NCBI GenBank assembly: GCA_900757255.1
Contig: CAAENE010000160.1
Location: forward strand, 1 to 13,532
Direction: 5' to 3'
Length of the DNA: 13,532 nt
DNA from: Clostridia bacterium
GTDB lineage: Bacteria > Bacillota > Clostridia > HGM11514
Each line of letters begins with the position of its first letter. The stretch's first letter is position 1. The translations under genes and the position numbers were made by a program. A model generated the notes under the pieces. It ran no database searches. It was not told the origin of the DNA and saw only the letters and a program-made list of their open reading frames with translations. Positions 1 through 7,734 of the stretch are shown piece by piece.

Positions 1-1
1 G

Positions 2-1420
2 ATTGAAACATCAGAAAGCTTTGATTATTTCCCTTTTTCTATGCCTGACGGTATTGCCATGGAAGTGATTAAGAACCGTGTTGCGCCCTTTTCCCAATGG
101 GAATCCGATATGGAGCATGCGCTGTCTATCGGGGATTTGGAACAGTTTGGGGAAATACAGGAGCTGTATCAGGCAAATGACGGTTATTGTATTGAGGAAT
201 TGATTATAAAAGAAGCGAATAAGCTTGGCCTGCCGGAGTCTATATTAAAAAGGGAATTTGATACGCTGAGCTATGGCGAACAGACAAAGCTGATGCTGGC
301 TGCTCTGTTCCTGAGAAAAAACAGGTTTTTGCTGATTGATGAGCCGACCAACCATTTGGATATGGAGGGGCGCCGGATTGTGGCTAAGTATCTTTCCGGC
401 AAACAGGGATTTATATTAGTCTCTCATGACAGGAAGTTTCTGGATAATTGTGTGGATCATATTTTGTCTATCAATAAAAACACCATTGAAGTCATAGCAG
501 GGAATTATTCTCTCTGGCAGGGAAACAAGGACAGGCAGGACCGTTATGAACTGGAGCAGGAAGGACAGCTCAAAAAAGAAATTAGGCGGCTGGAAAAAAC
601 GAAAAGAGAAAAGGCTGCGTGGTCTGATGCGGCAGAAAGAAGAAAAATTGGATTCGATCCGGTCAAAACGGAAAAAAGCTTGACCCGGCGTCCCAATGAG
701 GGGGCAAAAGCCAAAAAACTCATGAAACGCGCTAAGGCAGTACAGGCCCGACAAGATGCTGCCATTGAAGAAAAAACGAAACTGCTGCATAATATCGAAT
801 CGGCAGAAGACCTCAAAATCCATGTCCTGCCGGCGAAACAGTCAAAATTGCTTCAGCTGAAGGAGGTTTGTATCAATTACGGCGCCCGTCCGCTTTTTCT
901 GCCTCTTGACCTGACGGTTCTGGAAGGAGACCGCATTGCCCTCTCTGGGCCGAATGGCTGCGGAAAATCCAGTCTGCTGAGACTAATACTCGGTCATACG
1001 ATTCCGCATACCGGACAGGTACAGATAACAAATGGGACAATTGTGTCCTATGTTCCGCAGAGTACGTCTCATCTGGCCGGGACTCTGAAAGAGTATGCCG
1101 GCCAGATGGGAATCGACGAAACCCTCTTTAAGACGATTCTGCGTAAGCTGGATTTTTCCCGGGAACTGTTTGATAAAAAGATAGAATTATTCAGTGCCGG
1201 ACAAAAGAAAAAGGTACTGCTTGCCGGAAGCCTTGCGCAGCCAGCTCATCTGTTTATCTGGGACGAACCGCTCAATTATATCGACGTATTATCCAGAATC
1301 CAGATTGAAAACCTGCTGCGTGAGTTTCAGCCAACCATGATTTTTGTAGAACATGATGAAGTCTTTTGCCAAAATACCGCTAACCGGATGATTCTTTTAA
1401 GCAATAAGAAAGACGCCTAA
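2..1420 (+). CDS. Lsa-type ABC-F ribosomal protection protein, 5' end outside the window
   Basis: Antibiotic-resistance ABC-F ATPases bind the ribosome and dislodge 50S drugs such as lincosamides, pleuromutilins and streptogramins A; they are cytosolic and have no membrane domain. The frame is open to the left edge, so the ATG at 41 is internal; the first Walker A lies off the window. Counting from that ATG: signature LSYGEQ at 76-81, Walker B plus D-loop LLIDEPTNHLD at 97-107, H-loop SHD at 128-130, a charged helical linker rich in K, R and E at about 160-255, second Walker A GPNGCGKSS at 303-311, second signature FSAGQ at 384-388, second Walker B FIWDEPLNYID at 405-415 and H-loop EHD at 437-439. 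The WDEPLNYID form and the residues YFPF just before position 41 fit the Lsa/Vga group. Catalytic glutamates are present at 101 and 409. Drug spectrum cannot be read from sequence; intrinsic and acquired copies both exist. Confidence 0.9.
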   Translation: METSESFDYFPFSMPDGIAMEVIKNRVAPFSQWESDMEHALSIGDLEQFGEIQELYQANDGYCIEELIIKEANKLGLPESILKREFDTLSYGEQTKLMLAALFLRKNRFLLIDEPTNHLDMEGRRIVAKYLSGKQGFILVSHDRKFLDNCVDHILSINKNTIEVIAGNYSLWQGNKDRQDRYELEQEGQLKKEIRRLEKTKREKAAWSDAAERRKIGFDPVKTEKSLTRRPNEGAKAKKLMKRAKAVQARQDAAIEEKTKLLHNIESAEDLKIHVLPAKQSKLLQLKEVCINYGARPLFLPLDLTVLEGDRIALSGPNGCGKSSLLRLILGHTIPHTGQVQITNGTIVSYVPQSTSHLAGTLKEYAGQMGIDETLFKTILRKLDFSRELFDKKIELFSAGQKKKVLLAGSLAQPAHLFIWDEPLNYIDVLSRIQIENLLREFQPTMIFVEHDEVFCQNTANRMILLSNKKDA

Positions 1421-1437
1421 ATAGGCGTCTTTTTTAT
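1409..1437. terminator. Bidirectional intrinsic terminator after the ABC-F gene
   Basis: Perfect 8-bp stem AGACGCCT (1411-1418) / AGGCGTCT (1423-1430) with loop AAAT, followed by a T run on the plus strand and preceded by A-rich DNA, so it also works for the convergent azlD on the minus strand. The ABC-F stop codon TAA (1418-1420) is inside the hairpin. Confidence 0.88.
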
Positions 1438-1445
1438 CCATTCGG

Positions 1446-1775
1446 TTATACTGCAAATCCGCAAAGCCGCATAATAAGTTCTGTCACAAAGACGGCGGCT
1501 GTTGCACCTAATGCAACAATCAGCAGTCCGCGGTTTTTGTAGGAGAGCAGAAAAGCAACGGTTGTCCCGATAACAGAAGATATGAAATTAGATGTGGAAT
1601 ACAGGATTTCCGGAAAAACCATAGCGGCTAAAATTCCATAGGGCATGTACAGCAAAAAGGACTGAACATACTTGTTCTTTATTTTTTTTCGGAACAGCGC
1701 AAGCGGAAGCACCCTTGGCAGGTAAGACATCAGCGCCATTACCAAAATAATCAGGAGGATTTTACTGTAATTCAT
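1446..1775 (-). CDS. azlD: AzlD, small subunit of the branched-chain amino acid exporter
   Basis: Small integral membrane protein of 109 residues, the usual size of AzlD. It acts with AzlC as a two-component exporter of branched-chain amino acids or analogues such as azaleucine. Hydrophobic segments lie at about 5-20, 40-58, 63-80 and 86-105. The motif SYLPRVLPLALF (17-28) near the N-terminus is typical of the family. The start at 1775 has a strong Shine-Dalgarno site (GGAGGG, five to six bases upstream). It overlaps the end of azlC by 14 bases, which indicates translational coupling. It shares a terminator with the convergent ABC-F gene. Identification rests on the sequence pattern and on pairing with AzlC; the transported substrate is inferred from the family. 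Confidence 0.9.
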   Translation of the reverse strand: MNYSKILLIILVMALMSYLPRVLPLALFRKKIKNKYVQSFLLYMPYGILAAMVFPEILYSTSNFISSVIGTTVAFLLSYKNRGLLIVALGATAAVFVTELIMRLCGFAV

Positions 1776-2478
1776 CTTCGCCCTCCTTGGCTTCCATAGG
1801 ATATCGCAGGGCTCCGTACCCGGACGAAATGATTCCGCAGATAATAATGACCCAGCCGGAACTCAATTGGTTCAGGACCGGAAGATACCGGAACAGGCAG
1901 CTTAGAACGATTGCTATCAGGATGATTTTAACCAGCGGCTTGCTTTTGCGGGCAGGGGGCACGATAATGGCGATAAACATAGCGTAAATGGCTATGCCAA
2001 GCGCCATTCTGACCGACAGCGGCAAAGCGTCGCTTGCAAACGCACCCAATGCTGTTCCCGCATTCCAGCCAAGAAAGGACGACAAAATCAGTCCGGACAT
2101 ATACTTAAAATTCAGCAGCTCGTTTTGCCGCATAGCTACGGCGAAAATTTCATCGGTGTTGCCAAAGGCAATTGCCAGACGCTGCCAAAGGGAAACTGTA
2201 GGCGCCAACTGCTGTGACAGGGAAAGCGACATTAATAAATACCGCATATTGATAATCAGCAGGGTAAAGGCAATTTCAAACAGAGCGGCTCCTTTACTGA
2301 TTAAGTCTATTCCGACAAACTGGCCTGTGCCGGTAAAGTTTGTAAAGGATATCAGCATGGGGGACCATAGGGGAAGCCCATATTCAATTGCCAGCATGCC
2401 AAATGCAAAGGATACCGACAAATATCCGACTGCAATTGGTACACCATCCTTCAGCCCTTTTTGAAATGACAACGACAT
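1762..2478 (-). CDS. azlC: AzlC family branched-chain amino acid exporter, large subunit
   Basis: Polytopic membrane protein of 238 residues that forms the large subunit of the AzlCD exporter. Recognisable elements are FTGTGQF (48-54), NMRYLLMS (77-84) and TDE (108-110), followed by several hydrophobic segments to about residue 225. I chose the ATG at 2478 (MSLSFQKG) because AAGGAAAAGGGG lies just upstream; an in-frame ATG at 2526 would add 16 polar residues, has no ribosome site, and sits over the -10 region of the promoter at 2517-2545. The C-terminus is polar and acidic (EAKEGEDELQ). The gene overlaps azlD by 14 bases. A neighbouring ilvE on the same strand supports a branched-chain amino acid role, although each has its own transcription signals. 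Confidence 0.92.
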   Translation of the reverse strand: MSLSFQKGLKDGVPIAVGYLSVSFAFGMLAIEYGLPLWSPMLISFTNFTGTGQFVGIDLISKGAALFEIAFTLLIINMRYLLMSLSLSQQLAPTVSLWQRLAIAFGNTDEIFAVAMRQNELLNFKYMSGLILSSFLGWNAGTALGAFASDALPLSVRMALGIAIYAMFIAIIVPPARKSKPLVKIILIAIVLSCLFRYLPVLNQLSSGWVIIICGIISSGYGALRYPMEAKEGEDELQ

Positions 2479-2516
2479 ATTGCCCCTTTTCCTTTCTTTG
2501 TGTTCTGTAATGTCAT

Positions 2517-2545
2517 ATTGTAACATAATTAGGGCGGGAAAACAA
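2517..2545 (-). promoter_or_regulatory. Sigma-A promoter for azlCD
   Basis: On the minus strand: -35 TTGTTT (2545-2540), a 17-base spacer, and -10 TACAAT (2522-2517) with an extended TG one base upstream. The start site would be near 2510, about 30 bases before the azlC start. Confidence 0.75.
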
Positions 2546-2652
2546 CGGGATTGCTTTTTTTCTACAATACGTTAAAAAAAACGATACAGCTAAGCCTTTT
2601 CTGCAGCAGACTGGTACAAAAAGTGCAGGGAAGAAGTTTATAGAAATACATA

Positions 2653-2686
2653 AAAGAACAGTACCAAAGCTTTGGTACTGTTCTTT
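2653..2686. terminator. Palindromic terminator after ilvE
   Basis: A perfect 34-base palindrome, arms 2653-2669 and 2670-2686, starting AAAGAACAGTACC. It lies 11 bases beyond the ilvE stop. On the minus strand the hairpin ends in TTCTTTTATG, a modest U tract. It separates ilvE from azlC. Confidence 0.75.
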
Positions 2687-2696
2687 GTCATCTGAT

Positions 2697-3758
2697 TTAA
2701 AGTTTGACGGTCCAGCCCATGGTATCCGGTACAGTTCCGTTCTGGATTCCAGTTATGGTATCGTAGATTCTCTGAGAGATTTCTCCGATTTTGCCATCAT
2801 TGATAATTGCCTTTTTGCCCTCCCATGCAAGCTCGCCGATTGGAGAAATGACCGCTGCCGTTCCGGTCCCGAACGCTTCCTCCAGCTGGCCTTTTTCCGC
2901 AGCTTCAAAGAGTTCGTCAACGGATATCTTCCGTTCTGTCATCGGAATTCCCCAAGATTTTACCAGCTCAATGGTGGACATGCGGGTAATACCGCTCAAT
3001 ATACTTCCGTTGAGCTGAGGCGTTACCACTTCGCCGTTGATTTTAAAGAATACGTTCATAGCGCCGATTTCTTCGATGTATTTCTGCTCTACACCGTCCA
3101 GCCACAGCACCTGTTCATAGCCTTTTTCCTGCGCTACCTGCTGTGCTTTCAGGCTGGCTGCATAGTTGCCTGCTGTTTTGGTAAAGCCCATGCCTCCTCT
3201 GACGGCACGCACATATGCGTCCTCTACATAAATTTTGACCGGGCTGATTCCATGCTTGTAATATGAACCAACCGGGGACAGGATAATGATAAATTGGTAT
3301 GTATTGGACGGATGTACTCCCAGCATGGCATCGGTTGCAATAATAAACGGACGGATATACAGGGAGGTTCCCGGTTTTGTCGGGATCCAGTCAGCGTCCA
3401 GGCGAACCAGCTCTTTGACTGCCTCTACTGCAAATTTTTCGTCAATCTGCGGTATACACAGCCGTTCGTTCGATACGTTCAGCCGTTCCATATTCTTTTC
3501 CGGACGGAACAGCTGTATTTCTCCTTCCGGCGTTTTATATGCTTTCATTCCTTCGAACACCGACTGGCCGTAATGGAAGGTCATGCAGGCCGGGGAATAG
3601 GGCAGGTCACCATATGGTATAATACGCGGCGAATGCCAGCCTTTTCCGTTTTCATAGTCCATAATGAACATATGGTCGGTAAAATATTTGCCGAAACCCA
3701 AGTTGTTTTCATCGGGTTTTTGCTTTTTTTGTGTTGTTTTTTGAATTTCAATCTTCAT
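2697..3758 (-). CDS. ilvE: Branched-chain amino acid aminotransferase (class IV, PLP-dependent)
   Basis: Reversibly transfers the amino group between glutamate and the 2-oxo acids of leucine, isoleucine and valine; cytosolic. The 353-residue length and features such as FHYGQSVFEGMKAY (61-74) place it in the longer BCAT group shared with eukaryotic enzymes. The PLP lysine is expected at K194 in GFTKTAGNYAASL. Other conserved elements are LYIRPF (133-138), EEIGAMNVFF (229-238) and the phosphate-binding GTGTAAVISP (297-306) near the C-terminus. The start at 3758 (MKIEIQ) follows GGAGG at a normal distance; an in-frame ATG at 3836 would add 26 residues that overlap the promoter. No truncation is visible. 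The leader is only about 24 bases, so there is no room for a T-box. Confidence 0.96.
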   Translation of the reverse strand: MKIEIQKTTQKKQKPDENNLGFGKYFTDHMFIMDYENGKGWHSPRIIPYGDLPYSPACMTFHYGQSVFEGMKAYKTPEGEIQLFRPEKNMERLNVSNERLCIPQIDEKFAVEAVKELVRLDADWIPTKPGTSLYIRPFIIATDAMLGVHPSNTYQFIIILSPVGSYYKHGISPVKIYVEDAYVRAVRGGMGFTKTAGNYAASLKAQQVAQEKGYEQVLWLDGVEQKYIEEIGAMNVFFKINGEVVTPQLNGSILSGITRMSTIELVKSWGIPMTERKISVDELFEAAEKGQLEEAFGTGTAAVISPIGELAWEGKKAIINDGKIGEISQRIYDTITGIQNGTVPDTMGWTVKL

Positions 3759-3788
3759 TTCAACAACCTCCGTGACATTTTGTTTTTT

Positions 3789-3817
3789 ATTATAAACCTT
3801 AAATAATAAAAATGCAA
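3789..3817 (-). promoter_or_regulatory. Sigma-A promoter for ilvE
   Basis: Minus strand -35 TTGCAT (3817-3812), 17-base spacer, perfect -10 TATAAT (3794-3789). The predicted start near 3782 leaves a short leader with GGAGG before the ATG at 3758. Confidence 0.75.
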
Positions 3818-3916
3818 ATTTTTTTGAAGGATTCAAATATTTTTAATTCATTTTACTAAATTTGCGGCAGAATAGAATTTGTTGTTTGGTAAATACTAAA
3901 TTCGGAGGTGATAAAT

Positions 3917-4348
3917 ATGTCTGAAGCCAGTTCGGTTTTATTACAGGAAACTTATAAAAACACCAATATGGGAATTGATTCTATTGAACAGCTTATGCCA
4001 AAGGTAAATGACGGCGAACTGCTCAAGGAACTCAACACTTGTAAAAATGACTATTCGGAATTTAAAAATATTCTCCTTACTGAACTCAACGGCAGAGGGA
4101 TTCCGCCAAAGGAGACTTCTTTTGCGGCAAAGATTCCCGCCTATGCGTCTATCAACATGAATATGATGATGGACAATTCTGACTCCCACGCAGCTGAAAT
4201 GATGATTCAAGGCCTTACAATGGGGATTGTCAATACGACCAAGGCGCTCAATGATAATAAAAACGCTGATCCAATCTCCATTGATCTTGCAAACAAGCTC
4301 GTCCAGATGCAGCAGAAACATATCGAAACATTAAAAGCATATCTTTAA
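3917..4348 (+). CDS. Unrecognised 143-residue helical protein, possibly ferritin-like four-helix bundle
   Basis: I do not recognise this gene. It encodes a soluble protein without signal peptide or membrane segment. It reads as four amphipathic helices: about 4-25, 32-55, 78-110 and 118-143, with a Pro-containing break (RGIPPKET) in the middle, which suggests a four-helix bundle. The third helix is Met-rich (INMNMMMD). It lacks a clear pair of ExxH iron-binding motifs; only isolated residues such as H and E in the last helix (QQKHIETL) recall ferritin-like families. The ATG at 3917 is preferred over a GTG at 3908 because GGAGG at 3904-3908 is eight bases upstream of the ATG and overlaps the GTG. 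It is monocistronic with its own strong terminator. Relation to spore or coat-associated ferritin-like families is only a guess. Confidence 0.8.
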   Translation: MSEASSVLLQETYKNTNMGIDSIEQLMPKVNDGELLKELNTCKNDYSEFKNILLTELNGRGIPPKETSFAAKIPAYASINMNMMMDNSDSHAAEMMIQGLTMGIVNTTKALNDNKNADPISIDLANKLVQMQQKHIETLKAYL

Positions 4349-4357
4349 AATATTCGG

Positions 4358-4390
4358 CAGCCCTCCCGGACTTTTGGGAGGGCTGTTTTT
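4358..4390 (+). terminator. Strong intrinsic terminator after the 143-residue gene
   Basis: Perfect 10-bp GC-rich stem CAGCCCTCCC (4358-4367) / GGGAGGGCTG (4376-4385), loop GGACTTTT, then TTTTT. The next promoter's -35 begins six bases after the T run. Confidence 0.93.
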
Positions 4391-4395
4391 CATGA

Positions 4396-4424
4396 TTGAC
4401 TTTATTTTCTGTATTTTATATAAT
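4396..4424 (+). promoter_or_regulatory. Near-consensus sigma-A promoter of the glycosyltransferase operon
   Basis: TTGACT (4396-4401), 17-base spacer, TATAAT (4419-4424). The start site is expected near 4431, giving a leader of about 24 bases with AGGAG at 4441-4445 before the ATG at 4455. Confidence 0.88.
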
Positions 4425-4454
4425 AGGATTATCTTTTGACAGGAGACACCTATT

Positions 4455-6134
4455 ATGGTATTTATGAAATATTTAAACCAGTATGGTGAAATTTTCATTG
4501 CTTTGGCTGGGATTGCAGCTCTGATTATAGCTTTTTTCACTGCCCGGAACGAAAAAAATAAAATATCTAAGCCGGAACAATGGGTGGAAAGATATCAGTA
4601 TTACATAGCAGGGGCACTTATTTTAATCGGTGTTTTGCTTCGGTTTTACCGGTTGGGCAGCCTGCCGGCAGGATTGAACCAGGATGAAGCATCCATGGGA
4701 TATGACGCATTTGCGCTTGCCAATTACGGTGTTGACCGAAATGGGTACCATTTTCCGGTCTATCCGGTTGCATGGGGTGCCGGGCATGGACCGCTGTATG
4801 TGTATTTTTCATCCATTTTTATCAAGCTGTTTGGGTTAAGCGTCTTTTCTTACCGTTTTGGAATGGCCCTTTTGGGCGGGGGGACGCTTGTCCTGTTTTT
4901 CTTTCTGTTAAAACGGCTCAGCTCTGCAAAAGCTGCTTTAACGGGTCTTTTTCTGCTTGCAATCAGCCCATGGCATATACTGTTATCCAGATGGGGCCTG
5001 GATTCTAACCCGGTCCCTTTCTTTGTGCTGCTTGCCGTTTTTCTTTATGTTCTTGCAATTGAAAAGCAAAAAGCCCGCTATTTTGCTTTTGCCGGCGCGG
5101 CATTTTCTCTTTCTCTGTATTGCTATGCAAATACATATTTTGCGGTTCCGATTATGCTTCTGATTGCCGGAATTTACGCAATCATACATAAAAAAATAAA
5201 TTTGAAATGTGCGCTAAGCGCGCTTGGGGCGATGATTATTGTTGCTTTGCCGCTGGGGATTTTCTGGGTAATCAATGTTTTTGACTTGCCGGAAATTGCG
5301 ACGCGTTTTATCTCTTTTCCGAAAATGACCGCACTTCGCTCACAGTCGGCATTGATTGCTTTTGATTCCCATTTTTGGGAAAACTTTGTTCATAATTGTA
5401 GGGAATATCTGCCTTATCTTTACCGTCAAAAAGAATCTTATCTATATAACGCTGTTCCGCAGTTCGGTACGTTATATCTGTTTGCGTCGCCCCTGCTGAT
5501 TTTTGGCCTGATTGAAATCATTATGCGGTATATCAAACAGCGGGGCAAATACCAGAGGGATATCATTATGGTTGCCTGGCTGGCCGGAGCTATGGTGGTT
5601 ACCCTGCTGTATACGATTTTAAATGTGAACCGGCTGAGTATTTTATTTATACCGATGATTTATCTGTGCCTGCGCGGCATCATTCTGATCTATCATTCCA
5701 TAAAACCAGCTGCAGGTGTTATTTTACTGATATTTGTTCTGGGTTTTTCCCAGTTCTGCGTCTATTATTTCGGCGGGACCTATGAGCAGCAATTCGGTAA
5801 TTATTTTTATGATTCCTTTGAGGAAGCGGTAGAATTTTCGCAGGGGATTCCGGCTGATAAGGTATATGTCACCAACGAAGTCAGCGGTTCATATCTGGAA
5901 CTTCTGTTTTTCCTGAAGGAAGACCCGCACGTATTCCATGATTCGGTTGAATATATCAATGATAAGGTAGAATTCCGTAAAGCAATTTCTTATGGGAAAT
6001 ATCAGTTTGGGATTCCTTCCAAAAAGCAGGATAATGCGGTCTATATTGTGGATAACGCTTCAGAACTGCCGGAATTTCGGAACGGTCAGTTCCAGATCAA
6101 ACAATTTCGATATTATTCTGTCGTATGGAAATAG
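4455..6134 (+). CDS. GT-C/PMT-like (ArnT-type, family 39) membrane glycosyltransferase
   Basis: Polytopic membrane protein of 559 residues. GT-C enzymes take a sugar from a polyprenyl-phosphate carrier and attach it to lipid, glycan or protein on the outer face of the membrane. After two N-terminal hydrophobic segments (about 12-30 and 50-64), the first large external loop carries the acidic motif NQDEASMGYDAF (75-86); D77 and E78 match the catalytic/metal acidic pair of this superfamily. A further conserved-looking stretch is GHGPLYVYFSSIF (110-122). About ten more hydrophobic segments follow up to residue 425, then a soluble C-terminal domain of about 130 residues. The extra N-terminal segment and charged linker (31-48) are less usual. 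ATG at 4455 is chosen because AGGAG is nine bases upstream. The partner gene starts 47 bases later. The acceptor and sugar are unknown. Confidence 0.82.
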   Translation: MVFMKYLNQYGEIFIALAGIAALIIAFFTARNEKNKISKPEQWVERYQYYIAGALILIGVLLRFYRLGSLPAGLNQDEASMGYDAFALANYGVDRNGYHFPVYPVAWGAGHGPLYVYFSSIFIKLFGLSVFSYRFGMALLGGGTLVLFFFLLKRLSSAKAALTGLFLLAISPWHILLSRWGLDSNPVPFFVLLAVFLYVLAIEKQKARYFAFAGAAFSLSLYCYANTYFAVPIMLLIAGIYAIIHKKINLKCALSALGAMIIVALPLGIFWVINVFDLPEIATRFISFPKMTALRSQSALIAFDSHFWENFVHNCREYLPYLYRQKESYLYNAVPQFGTLYLFASPLLIFGLIEIIMRYIKQRGKYQRDIIMVAWLAGAMVVTLLYTILNVNRLSILFIPMIYLCLRGIILIYHSIKPAAGVILLIFVLGFSQFCVYYFGGTYEQQFGNYFYDSFEEAVEFSQGIPADKVYVTNEVSGSYLELLFFLKEDPHVFHDSVEYINDKVEFRKAISYGKYQFGIPSKKQDNAVYIVDNASELPEFRNGQFQIKQFRYYSVVWK

Positions 6135-6181
6135 CAGAAACTGTGCACAGCCGGATTCCGGCGGAAATGAGGTTATGTAGT

Positions 6182-7729
6182 ATGGAACAGAAAAAAGCAA
6201 TTATAATCGGCGCGGGCCCGGCGGGGCTGACGGCAGCTTACTTGTTGTTAAAGGAAACCGATATTTTACCGGTCATTTATGAGGAATCTGACGCGATCGG
6301 CGGTATCTCGCAGACGGTGCAGTACAAAGGAAACCGGATGGATTTGGGCGGACACCGCTTCTTTTCTAAATCTCCGGAAGTGAACCGGATTTGGCAGGAA
6401 TTGATGCCCATGCAGGGATCGGACGCCAAAGATGACAAAATGCTGGGACGTGAGAAAAAGCTGCTGCCAGGCGGCCCTGACCCAGATTCGGACGACCGCG
6501 TCATGCTTCTGCGCGACAGGGTTTCGAGGATTCTGTATAACCGCAAATTCTTTGATTACCCGATATCCCTCAAAATGAGCACCCTCACCAACATGGGATT
6601 TTCCAAGACCATGTCAGCCGGCTTTGGGTACCTGAAATCAGCTATGAACAAACGCGAAGAGGTCACGCTGGAGGATTTTATGATCAACCGGTTCGGCACA
6701 CCTCTTTATAAGATGTTTTTTGAGGATTACACCGAAAAGCTATGGGGCAGAAATCCGAAAGATATCTCGGCTGACTGGGGCGCGCAGCGTATCAAGGGGC
6801 TGTCTATCAAAAAAGCAGTCGCGGAAATGCTGAAAAAGCCGTTTGTTAAAAATAGTAAAAATGTTGAGACCTCGCTGATTGAACAGTTCTCCTATCCGAA
6901 ATTTGGCCCGGGTCAGTTCTGGGAAACTATGGCGGACGAGATTGTGAAGATGGGCGGTGAAATCCATAAAAACACTAAGATAACTGCCGTCAATACGCAG
7001 GAGAATAAAATTGTATCTGTCACAGCAGAACAAAACGGGCAGCAAATTTCTGTTGACGGCGGCTATTTTGTATCCACCATGCCGATCAAGGATTTGATTG
7101 CCGGTATGGGAGTCTCTGTTCCCGAACCGGTTAAAAAGATTGCCCTCGAGCTGCCCTACCGCGATTTTATGACAGTTGGCCTATTAGTCAAAAAGCTCAA
7201 CCTGCAAAACAAGACCAAGATGAAAACCGTTTCTGACATTGTGCCTGACTGTTGGATCTACGTACAGGAAAGCGACGTCAAAATCGGACGGCTCCAGATT
7301 TTCAACAACTGGTCCCCCTATATGGTAAAAGACCTCGAAAACACTATTTTTATCGGTCTGGAATATTTTTGCAACGAGGGCGACGACATGTGGAACATGG
7401 CTGACAATGATTTTATTCAATTTGCTGTTTCTGAATTAGAGAAAATCGGAATCCTCAGCAAAGACGATGTTTTGGACGCCACCCGTCTGCGCGTCAAAAA
7501 GGCGTATCCGGCCTATTTTGGCTCCTACCAGCAATTTGACCAGGTCAAGGATTATCTCAACACCTTTGAAAATCTATTCTGCCTTGGCAGAAACGGCCAG
7601 CACCGCTACAACAATATGGATCACTCTATGATGACCGCTATGGAATTTGTTAAAAATGTAAAGAACGGCATTGCATCTAAGGACAACATCTGGAATGTCA
7701 ACACCGAAGAAGAGTATCACGAGGAATAG
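6182..7729 (+). CDS. FAD-dependent amine-oxidase/UDP-galactopyranose-mutase-like flavoprotein
   Basis: Soluble 515-residue flavoprotein. An N-terminal dinucleotide-binding fold is clear: GAGPAG (10-15), a ribose-binding acidic residue at E34 (IYEES), and GG at 40-41, followed by RMDLGGHRFFSKSPEV (52-67), typical of the protoporphyrinogen-oxidase/UGM-like group. A C-terminal FAD-contact segment LFCLGRNGQHRYNNMDHSMM (465-484) is present. Such proteins are often encoded beside glycosyltransferases in envelope polysaccharide loci, and here the gene directly follows a GT-C glycosyltransferase in the same transcription unit, so a sugar- or polyprenyl-sugar-modifying role is more likely than haem synthesis. 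This is inference. Start: ATG at 6182 (MEQKKAIIIGAG) places the nucleotide fold at the usual distance from the N-terminus and has GAGG nine bases upstream; an ATG at 6125 overlapping the previous gene has no ribosome site. Confidence 0.82.
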   Translation: MEQKKAIIIGAGPAGLTAAYLLLKETDILPVIYEESDAIGGISQTVQYKGNRMDLGGHRFFSKSPEVNRIWQELMPMQGSDAKDDKMLGREKKLLPGGPDPDSDDRVMLLRDRVSRILYNRKFFDYPISLKMSTLTNMGFSKTMSAGFGYLKSAMNKREEVTLEDFMINRFGTPLYKMFFEDYTEKLWGRNPKDISADWGAQRIKGLSIKKAVAEMLKKPFVKNSKNVETSLIEQFSYPKFGPGQFWETMADEIVKMGGEIHKNTKITAVNTQENKIVSVTAEQNGQQISVDGGYFVSTMPIKDLIAGMGVSVPEPVKKIALELPYRDFMTVGLLVKKLNLQNKTKMKTVSDIVPDCWIYVQESDVKIGRLQIFNNWSPYMVKDLENTIFIGLEYFCNEGDDMWNMADNDFIQFAVSELEKIGILSKDDVLDATRLRVKKAYPAYFGSYQQFDQVKDYLNTFENLFCLGRNGQHRYNNMDHSMMTAMEFVKNVKNGIASKDNIWNVNTEEEYHEE

Positions 7730-7734
7730 CATGT

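Noticed and set aside
416..823. Minus-strand open frames inside the ABC-F gene
   Set aside because: They mirror the charged linker region and lack ribosome sites and family features.
2685..3266. Plus-strand open frame of 193 codons antisense to ilvE
   Set aside because: Shadow of the strongly supported ilvE; the protein has no recognisable motif and the start has no ribosome site.
3759..3840. T-box or other amino-acid-sensing leader upstream of ilvE
   Set aside because: The promoter leaves a leader of about 24 bases, too short for such an element, and no T-box motif is present.
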